Shown: piece after piece, positions 16,067-25,395 of the stretch
Layout: every line of letters begins with the position of its first letter
Numbering within the stretch: position 1 is the first letter of the stretch
Source of the DNA: Thiobacillus denitrificans
GTDB taxonomy: Bacteria; Pseudomonadota; Gammaproteobacteria; Burkholderiales; Thiobacillaceae
Reading direction: 5' to 3'
NCBI GenBank assembly: GCA_020723405.1
Contig: DYIY01000025.1
Coordinates: forward strand, 1-46,042
DNA: 46,042 bases
Position numbers and translations under genes: made by a program
The notes under the pieces: model-generated
Databases searched by the model: none
Told to the model about the DNA's origin: nothing
The model's input: the letters and a program-made list of their open reading frames with translations, nothing else

Positions 16067-16888
16067 TCACCAACGGCCGGAAGCACCGCCGCCCCCGAAA
16101 CCACCGCCGCCGCCACGGTATCCTCCCCCACCGCCGCCGCCGCCCAGCATGCTGGACACCCCCACCAGGGTGAGGACGAACACCACCGCCCCGACGCCGA
16201 TGGCCAGGCCCAGGCTGCCCAGGAGGAACCAGGCGCCGAGAAAGGCGACGGACCCGGCAATGAGGGCGCCGAACAAGGCGCCGAACAAGGCGCGCAGGAT
16301 GCCGCCCACCACGAACACGAACATGGCGGCCAGGGACAGGAAATCCTCCGTGACGGGCAAGGCAGTCCGGGCCTGGGGCTCGGGCAGGGGTTCGCCGTGG
16401 ATGATCCGCTCCAGGGCCGCCACTCCGGCGCTCACCCCCCCGGCGTAATCCCCCTCCTTGAAGCGCGGTGTGATGATCTCGCTGATGATGCGCTTGGCCA
16501 CGGCATCGGGCACCGCCCCTTCCAGCCCGTAACCCACCTCCAGACGCATCGCCCGGTCCTCCTTGGCCACCAACAGGAGCAGGCCGTCATCCACGCCCTG
16601 GCGGCCCAGCTTCCAGGTCTCGGCCACCCGCAGGGCGAAGGCTTCGATGGGCTCCGGCCGGGTGGTGGGCAGCAGCAGTACCGCCACCTGGACGCCCTTG
16701 GCCCGTTCCAGCGCCCCCAGGCGGGATTCCAGATCCTGGCGGGTGGCGGCATCCAGGCTGCCGGTCAGGTCGGTGACCCGGGCCTGAAGGGGCGGCACGG
16801 CCACCTGGGCCAGAGCCGGCAGCACCAATGCGGCGAACCAGAGGCTGATCCAGAAGGGACGGAAGACACGGAGCAACGCGTAAGCCAT
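16067..16888 (-). CDS. TPM-domain membrane protein (YgcG-like)
   Basis: The 273-residue protein has a signal peptide or first membrane helix (FWISLWFAALVLPALAQ), a periplasmic TPM domain (about residues 30-155: RVTDLTGSLDA, VAVLLLPTT, GLLLLVAKEDRAMRLEVGYGLEG), two to three hydrophobic segments (about 185-240), and a glycine-rich C-terminal tail ending GASGRW. This is the YgcG layout. It is the first gene of the pair. LemA, often the upstream partner, is not found; instead the plus-strand HD-GYP gene begins 73 bases away divergently. Confidence 0.9.
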   Translation of the reverse strand: MAYALLRVFRPFWISLWFAALVLPALAQVAVPPLQARVTDLTGSLDAATRQDLESRLGALERAKGVQVAVLLLPTTRPEPIEAFALRVAETWKLGRQGVDDGLLLLVAKEDRAMRLEVGYGLEGAVPDAVAKRIISEIITPRFKEGDYAGGVSAGVAALERIIHGEPLPEPQARTALPVTEDFLSLAAMFVFVVGGILRALFGALFGALIAGSVAFLGAWFLLGSLGLAIGVGAVVFVLTLVGVSSMLGGGGGGGGYRGGGGGFGGGGASGRW

Positions 16889-16961
16889 GGCCGTAAAAGC
16901 TAACCGCCGCCACCCATGAAAGCAAGGCTATCATCCTGGCGTGTGCAATCCGGGAGTGACC

Positions 16962-18536
16962 ATGCCCGTGACCCCCCTGCTGGATAAGCTGGAGCGGCTC
17001 AACGCCATCGGCGTGGCCCTGTCCAGGGAAGCCAACGTGGAACACCTGCTGGAGCGCATCCTGCTTTCCGCCATGGACCTCACCGGTGCCGACGCCGGCA
17101 CCATCTATCTGGCCAACGCCGCCCAGGCCCTGGAGTTCCGCATCCTGGTCAACCGCAGCCTGGGCATCGAACTGGGCGGCAGCAAGGGCGGTGCGATCGA
17201 TCTGCCGGACATTCCCATGTTCGACCCCGACGGCCGGCCCAACGACCGCATGGTGGCGGCCCACGCCGCCGCCCGCCAGGTGACGGTGAACATCGCCGAC
17301 GCGGCCCATGCCGAGGGCTTCGATTTCTCCGGGACGCGGGAATTCAATCGCCGCACCGGCTACGTGTCCCAATCCTTCCTTACCGTCCCCCTCATCGACC
17401 ACCACCGGGAAACCATCGGTGTCCTGCAACTCATCAATGCCCTGGATGGGCAGGGCACCATCGCGGATTTCTCCCCGGAAGACCAACGGCTGGCCGAATC
17501 CCTGGCCTCCCAGGCGGCCATCGCCATCACCAAGCGCCGGCTCATCGACCAGTTGGCGGAACTGTTCGAATCCCTGGTGAACCTGATCAACACCGCCATC
17601 GACGAAAAGTCCCCCTACACCAGCAAGCACTGCGAGCGGGTTCCGGAACTGACCATGCTGATCGCCGAAGCCGTGGACCGGACCGGCAGCGGGCCCCTGG
17701 CGGATTTCACCATGACCGATGCGGACCGCTACGAACTGCGCATCGCCGGCCTCATGCACGACTGCGGCAAGATCACCACCCCGGTCCACGTCATGGACAA
17801 GGCCACCAAACTGGAGACCCTGTTCGACCGGATTCATCTGCTGCAAAGCCGCCTGGAGATTCTCCGCCGGGATGCCGCCATCGCCCGCCTGGAAGCCCTG
17901 GCCGGCAACCCGGACGAAGCGGCTGCCATCGAGGCCGCCTACCGGGCCCGGCTGGCGGAGTTGGAGGATGATCGGGACTTCCTGGAACGCTGCAACCTGG
18001 GCGGCGAAGCCATGGCCGAGGCGGACCAGGCGCGCATCGGCCGCATTGCCGCCTATCGCTGGACCGACGCCCGGGGCGTCAGCCAGCCCTTCCTCAGCGC
18101 CGAGGAGGAGGCCTGTCTACGCATCCCCCGGGGCACCCTGACCCCGGCGGAACGGGAGATCATCAACCACCACATCGTCTCCACCCTGCACATGCTGGAG
18201 GCCCTGCCCTGGCCCCGGCACCTGCAAAGGGTGCCGGAGTATGCCGGCGGCCACCACGAGCGCATGGACGGCAAGGGCTACCCCCGGGGACTGCGCGGCG
18301 AGGACATGTCGGTACAGGCGCGCATCATGGCCATCGCCGACATCTTCGAGGCCCTGACGGCCGGGGACCGGCCCTACAAGTCCGCCAAACCCCTGTCGGA
18401 GTGCCTGGCCATCATGGACCGTATGGCTGCCGAAGGGCACATCGACCCGGACATCTACCGCATCTTCGTGGACCAGGGCGTCCCCATGGCCTATGGCCGG
18501 CTGTTTCTCCAGCCGGCTCAACTGGATCTGTCATGA
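16962..18536 (+). CDS. GAF-HD-GYP protein, probable c-di-GMP phosphodiesterase
   Basis: The 524-residue cytoplasmic protein has an N-terminal GAF domain (about residues 20-195) and a C-terminal HD-GYP domain. The metal HD pair is in LMHDCGKITTP (His266-Asp267), and the signature HHERMDGKGYPRGL comes near residue 430, with all key residues present. An insertion of roughly 130 residues, partly coiled-coil (FDRIHLLQSRLEILRRD and on), separates the HD site from the HHIVSTLHML helix. That variant occurs in a subset of GAF-HD-GYP proteins. It should hydrolyse c-di-GMP in response to a ligand bound by GAF. Start at 16962 follows GGGAG. Confidence 0.92.
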   Translation: MPVTPLLDKLERLNAIGVALSREANVEHLLERILLSAMDLTGADAGTIYLANAAQALEFRILVNRSLGIELGGSKGGAIDLPDIPMFDPDGRPNDRMVAAHAAARQVTVNIADAAHAEGFDFSGTREFNRRTGYVSQSFLTVPLIDHHRETIGVLQLINALDGQGTIADFSPEDQRLAESLASQAAIAITKRRLIDQLAELFESLVNLINTAIDEKSPYTSKHCERVPELTMLIAEAVDRTGSGPLADFTMTDADRYELRIAGLMHDCGKITTPVHVMDKATKLETLFDRIHLLQSRLEILRRDAAIARLEALAGNPDEAAAIEAAYRARLAELEDDRDFLERCNLGGEAMAEADQARIGRIAAYRWTDARGVSQPFLSAEEEACLRIPRGTLTPAEREIINHHIVSTLHMLEALPWPRHLQRVPEYAGGHHERMDGKGYPRGLRGEDMSVQARIMAIADIFEALTAGDRPYKSAKPLSECLAIMDRMAAEGHIDPDIYRIFVDQGVPMAYGRLFLQPAQLDLS

Positions 18537-18663
18537 AGCGGCAAACTTGACCCCACACCCTGTTCGCCAACAGCGGAGTTTGCTACGGTTACATATCAGC
18601 CCGATCAGATTGCAAACCAAACCGCACAGAACAGGGGTGCTGGAAAAACACGGAGGTCAACAC

Positions 18664-19668
18664 ATGCACAAGTCCTTCCAAGCCCATGGACTCATCGGCG
18701 AATCCACGGCTTTCATCGCCATGCTTTCCGCCCTGGAGCGCATCGCCGGCTTCGACGCCACGGTGCTCATCAGCGGAGAGACCGGCACCGGCAAGGAACT
18801 GGCAGCCCGGGCCATCCACTACCTGGGGCGACGCGCCGACAAACCCTTCATCCCGGTCAACTGCGGGGCCCTGCCTGACCACCTGATCGAGAACGAGCTG
18901 TTCGGCCATGGCAAGGGCGCCTACACGGATGCCCGGGAAAGCCAGGCCGGCCTCATCGCCCAGGCGGAAGGGGGCACCCTGTTCCTGGACGAGGTGGACG
19001 CCCTCTCCCCCAAAGCCCAGGTGAGCCTGCTGCGTTTCCTCCAGGACGGCCAATACCGGCCCCTGGGCAGCGCCCGGCCGGAAACAGCCGACGTGCGCAT
19101 CGTGGCGGCCAGCAACATGGATCTGCTCCAATTGGTGAAGGAGGAGCGCTTCCGGGCAGACCTCCATTACCGGCTCAACGTCATGGAACTGGACGTCCCT
19201 TCCCTGCGGGAACGGGACAACGACGCCATCCTGCTGGCTCGCCACTTCATCGCCGATGCGGCCCGGACCTACAAGCTGCCCCTCCGGGAACTCCACCCCG
19301 ACAGTCTGGACTGGCTGCTCTGCCAGCCCTGGCCAGGCAACGTGCGCGAACTGCGCAACCGCATCCAGCGGGAATTCCTCATGAGCGAGGGCCCGGTCAT
19401 CCGCCTCCAGGGCAGCCCCCTCCCCGCCGAAGGCGAGCGGCGCCGGCAACGGGACCGCCGTCGCGCCGCCCCCCCCACCCTCAACTTCAACCAGGCCAAG
19501 CAGCAGGCCTTGCAGGAGTTCGAGCGGCAGCATCTCATCCACCTGATGCGGCAAAGCCTGGGTAACGTGTCCCAGGCGGCCCGTCTGGCCGGCAAGGAAC
19601 GGCGCACCCTGGGCAAGCTGTTGAAGAAATACTGCATCGAGCCCAGCCTGTTCCGCCAACCCCGCTGA
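18664..19668 (+). CDS. Sigma-54 enhancer-binding activator without receiver domain
   Basis: The 334-residue protein begins directly with the AAA+ module: Walker A GETGTGKE (38-45), Walker B GGTLFLDEVD (about 103-112), the R-finger region FRADLHYRLNVMELDVPSLRER, and WPGNVRELRNR. A Fis-like helix-turn-helix ends the protein (NVSQAARLAGKERRTLGKLLKKY). There is no N-terminal REC, PAS or GAF domain, so activity is probably set by level or by a partner. The sigma-54-contact loop reads GAYTDA instead of GAFTGA (residues 85-90); the key Thr is kept but Gly is replaced by Asp. A good GGAGG lies before the ATG. The promoter at 19829-19845 is its likely target. Confidence 0.92.
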   Translation: MHKSFQAHGLIGESTAFIAMLSALERIAGFDATVLISGETGTGKELAARAIHYLGRRADKPFIPVNCGALPDHLIENELFGHGKGAYTDARESQAGLIAQAEGGTLFLDEVDALSPKAQVSLLRFLQDGQYRPLGSARPETADVRIVAASNMDLLQLVKEERFRADLHYRLNVMELDVPSLRERDNDAILLARHFIADAARTYKLPLRELHPDSLDWLLCQPWPGNVRELRNRIQREFLMSEGPVIRLQGSPLPAEGERRRQRDRRRAAPPTLNFNQAKQQALQEFERQHLIHLMRQSLGNVSQAARLAGKERRTLGKLLKKYCIEPSLFRQPR

Positions 19669-19746
19669 CCGCCAACCCCCATCCCCCGGCACCGGGGCAG
19701 CCACGCCCCGGCCAGAGGCCGGATCGCGCCGGGTTGGGTCTTTTCC

Positions 19747-19781
19747 GCCCCATAGCCCACCGCCGAACCCTGGCCCCATAG
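19747..19781. repeat. Direct repeat GCCCCATAG, possible activator binding sites
   Basis: Two identical 9-mers (19747-19755 and 19773-19781) are 26 bases apart, about 2.5 helical turns, and lie about 75-110 bases upstream of the predicted transcription start. The second overlaps an inverted repeat GGCCCC/GGGGCC (19772-19777 and 19790-19795). This is the usual distance for an upstream activator site, but the region is GC-rich and chance repeats are possible. Confidence 0.4.
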
Positions 19782-19828
19782 GCCCGGGAGGGGCCGCCAC
19801 GCCTGGCATCCGGGCCATGGACCCGGGC

Positions 19829-19845
19829 TAGCACGCTTATTGCTA
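19829..19845 (+). promoter_or_regulatory. Sigma-54 (-24/-12) promoter
   Basis: The sequence CTAGCACG, four bases, TTGCT matches the RpoN consensus YTGGCACG-N4-TTGCW at every defined base except one G replaced by A in the -24 element. The spacing between the two elements is exactly the required 12 bases. Predicted start of transcription is near 19856, some 20 bases before the ATG at 19876. It lies just downstream of a sigma-54 activator gene. Confidence 0.75.
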
Positions 19846-19875
19846 ACCCGGGGCTGACCCAGCCTGGAGCGTCCC

Positions 19876-20103
19876 ATGGATACCCACCCACCCCAGCTGG
19901 TGCAGACCGTGGAGGCCATCCTCCGCTATCTGGACCAGCACCCGGATGCCGCCGACACCCTGGAGGGAATCACCCGCTGGTGGCTCCCCGGGGACCCCCC
20001 CGTTGACCTGTCCACCGTGGAAGCGGCCCTGGCCAGACTGGAAAGCCAAGGCCTGGTCCACCGCCATGCGAACGTGGACCGGCACATCCTGTTTTCCCGC
20101 TAG
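19876..20103 (+). CDS. Small winged-helix-like protein, first gene of the sigma-54 operon
   Basis: The 75-residue product has a helix-rich N-terminus (VQTVEAILRYLDQHPDAADTLEGITRWWL) followed by a helix and a short beta hairpin (VEAALARLESQGLVHRHANVDRHILF), the pattern of a winged-helix domain whose last strands form the wing. It could bind DNA or mediate protein contacts. Downstream genes follow within 12 and 14 bases, so it heads a three-gene unit. I cannot name the family. Confidence 0.8.
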   Translation: MDTHPPQLVQTVEAILRYLDQHPDAADTLEGITRWWLPGDPPVDLSTVEAALARLESQGLVHRHANVDRHILFSR

Positions 20104-20115
20104 AAGAGGTGATCC

Positions 20116-21645
20116 ATGCGCAATCTCATCGTCTGCTGCGACGGCACCTGGAACACGCCGGACCAGAGGAAGGACGGCGTGCCCATCCCCACCAACGTGG
20201 TGAAGCTCTACAACGCCTGCCGGGAGGACGCCCACCAACTGCGCTACTACCACCCCGGCGTCGGCACCGAGGGATCCGCCGTGAAGCGCATGCTGGGCGG
20301 CGGCCTGGGGGTGGGCATCGACAAGAACATCCTCAGCGCCTACCACTGGCTGGCCAGACACTACCAGCCCGGGGATCGCCTCTTCCTCTTCGGCTATAGC
20401 CGGGGAGCCTTCACTGCCCGCAGCCTGGGGGGATTCATCCTCACCGCCGGCCTCCTGGACCTGAACCAGGTCGCTGCGGCAGAGGGCTGGGAGCGGGTGG
20501 ACACCGCCTATCGGGAGGGTTACCGAAAACGGCGCTCCGTCCAGGCGCTGGGCCGGGGCTGGCCCCTCCACCAGGATGGCGAGGGCCGGCCGCCGGACAT
20601 CCATTGCATCGGCGTCTGGGACACCGTGGGTGCCCGGGGAGTGCCGGACGACATGGTGTTGCTGGACCAGCTCATCGACGACCCCAGGGACTACAGTTTT
20701 CACGACACGGACCTGAGCCCCCGGGTCCACCACGCCTTCCACGCCGTGGCCATGGACGAGGTTCGGGCCAGTTTCGCCCCCACCCTGTGGACCATTCCCA
20801 CCGCCCGCCCCCCGGGCACCAGCTTCGCCCAGCTCTGGTTTCCCGGCAATCATGGCGACGTGGGCGGCGGCCATCCACAATGCGGCCTGTCCGATGCCGC
20901 CCTGCTCTGGATGTGCCAACAAGCCAGTTCCTGCGGCCTGGTGCTGGATGAGCGCCTGCTGAAACAGTTGCAGCCCGACCACCGGGCCGTATTGCACGAC
21001 GAACTGAACGGCATCTTCAAGCTGATGCGCACCCTGCCGCGGGCGGTGCCCCGCCTGGGTGAAGACAACGTGGACATCGCCCTGCACCCGTCCGCCTGGC
21101 AGCGCCACCTGGATCCGCCCATCAGCCAGGCCCCCTACCGCCCCACGCACCTGCTGCAACCCGGCGCGGAATGGCATGGCGCCATCTTCGCCCGGGACCA
21201 CTGGAACGCCACGGGCCTGTGGCTAGAAGCCGGCGTGGAATACCGTTTCGCTGCCGAGGGGGAATGGATCGACCTCTTCAACCGTTCGGGGCCGGCCGGC
21301 ATGGACGACGACCGTTTCCAGCCCGGCGAACTGGTCTATCGCATGGGGGACCTGATCGCCCGGGGCGAGGAGGCCTTCAAGCGCCTCACCGGCAAACAGG
21401 AGTCGGACTGGTGGGCCACGCGCCGCTGCGAGGCGGCCCCCTGGTTCAGCCTGGTGGGCATGGTCGCCAACCAGGCCAACGCCGACGCGGGCGGCACCCC
21501 CCTGAGCGGTGAAACCTTCAGCATCGGCCAGGGCCGGCCCTACACCCCCCAGGCCTCGGGTTATCTCTACTGCTATGCCAACGACGCCTGGCGCTTCTAT
21601 GACAACAACCGGGGCAGCGTAAATCTGAGCGTCAGCCGCCCCTGA
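20116..21645 (+). CDS. DUF2235 alpha/beta hydrolase with LecA-like C-terminal domain
   Basis: The 509-residue protein starts as DUF2235 (T6SS phospholipase Tle1-like): RNLIVCCDGTWNTPD at the start, the nucleophile elbow GYSRGAFTAR with Ser95, then NHGDVGGGH with the acid Asp. Family members hydrolyse phospholipids or other esters. Residues about 345-509 look like a separate beta-sandwich resembling the P. aeruginosa lectin LecA (PA-IL), with GEWIDLFNRSG and the end YCYANDAWRFYDNNRGSVNLSV, which parallels the LecA metal/sugar loop (YxNNxGxxxVxI). No signal peptide is seen. AGAGGTG precedes the ATG. Confidence 0.85.
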   Translation: MRNLIVCCDGTWNTPDQRKDGVPIPTNVVKLYNACREDAHQLRYYHPGVGTEGSAVKRMLGGGLGVGIDKNILSAYHWLARHYQPGDRLFLFGYSRGAFTARSLGGFILTAGLLDLNQVAAAEGWERVDTAYREGYRKRRSVQALGRGWPLHQDGEGRPPDIHCIGVWDTVGARGVPDDMVLLDQLIDDPRDYSFHDTDLSPRVHHAFHAVAMDEVRASFAPTLWTIPTARPPGTSFAQLWFPGNHGDVGGGHPQCGLSDAALLWMCQQASSCGLVLDERLLKQLQPDHRAVLHDELNGIFKLMRTLPRAVPRLGEDNVDIALHPSAWQRHLDPPISQAPYRPTHLLQPGAEWHGAIFARDHWNATGLWLEAGVEYRFAAEGEWIDLFNRSGPAGMDDDRFQPGELVYRMGDLIARGEEAFKRLTGKQESDWWATRRCEAAPWFSLVGMVANQANADAGGTPLSGETFSIGQGRPYTPQASGYLYCYANDAWRFYDNNRGSVNLSVSRP

Positions 21646-21659
21646 CCAAGGACGACACC

Positions 21660-22493
21660 ATGAAGATCAACAACCATCGTCTGTGTACGGACGCCGGCAC
21701 CCCTGTGGAATATCGGGAAACCCCGAACAAGGGCGGCGTCATGGTCCCGGAATACCTGGTCATGCATTTCACCGCCGGCAGCAGCCTGGATGGGGCCGTG
21801 GCCTGGATGTGCAATCCGGCGGCCAAGGCCGCCGCCCATCTGATCATCGGCCGGGACGGCCGGGTGGTGCAACTGGCGCCCTTCAACCGGGTGGCCTGGC
21901 ACGCCGGGCAGTCCCAGTGGGCCGGGCGCGCCGGCCTGAACAATTTCTCCATCGGTATCGAACTGGACAATGCCGGAAGGCTGGAACGCAGCGGCAGCCA
22001 ATGGCGCTCGGCCATCAGCAAGCGGGTCTATGCCGACGACGACGTGCTGCTGGCCAACCACAAACATGATCGCCCGGGCACCCCGGCCTCGGGCTGGCAC
22101 GAGTACAGCGAAATCCAGTTGCAGGTGGCGGCGGAAGTGGGCCTGCTGCTCATGGGCAAATACACCCTGCGGGATGTGCTGGGCCACGAGGACATCGCCC
22201 CCGGGCGCAAGACGGACCCGGGGCCGGCCTTTCCCGGGGCCAGCTTCCGGGCCCGGCTCATGGGCCGGGCGGATGACGCCCTGGAAACCTACGTGACCAG
22301 CGCCGAGCTGAACGTGCGGGCCGGCCCGGGCACGGAACACGCCGCCCTGCCGGGCAGCCCCCTGCCACCCGACACCCGGGTCGCCCTGCTGGAGCAGCAG
22401 GGCCTCTGGTGGCGGGTGGACGTGCTGGACAACGTGGCCGGGATCATGGACCTGGTGGGCTGGTGCCACAGCCGCTACCTGAAGCGGGTCTGA
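21660..22493 (+). CDS. N-acetylmuramoyl-L-alanine amidase (Amidase_2) with SH3-like tail
   Basis: The 277-residue protein carries a zinc amidase domain of the AmpD/PGRP type at residues about 25-200: the first zinc His is in YLVMHFTAGS (residue 36), and the second and the Asp are in GHEDIAPGRKTDPGPAF. It cuts the bond between MurNAc and the stem peptide. The C-terminus (about 212-277) reads as a bacterial SH3 domain (AELNVRAGPGTEHAAL, then LWWRVDV), a wall-binding module. There is no signal peptide, so export would need a dedicated route or cell lysis. It follows the DUF2235 gene by 14 bases. Confidence 0.92.
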   Translation: MKINNHRLCTDAGTPVEYRETPNKGGVMVPEYLVMHFTAGSSLDGAVAWMCNPAAKAAAHLIIGRDGRVVQLAPFNRVAWHAGQSQWAGRAGLNNFSIGIELDNAGRLERSGSQWRSAISKRVYADDDVLLANHKHDRPGTPASGWHEYSEIQLQVAAEVGLLLMGKYTLRDVLGHEDIAPGRKTDPGPAFPGASFRARLMGRADDALETYVTSAELNVRAGPGTEHAALPGSPLPPDTRVALLEQQGLWWRVDVLDNVAGIMDLVGWCHSRYLKRV

Positions 22494-22511
22494 GCCCGGC
22501 GGCGGGAAGAC

Positions 22512-25382
<2,871 letters not shown>

Positions 25383-25395
25383 GAACGTCCCCGTA

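Noticed and set aside
16080-16150. CCGCCGCC-rich microsatellite-like run
   Set aside because: It encodes the glycine-rich tail of the TPM membrane protein, a normal feature of the family.
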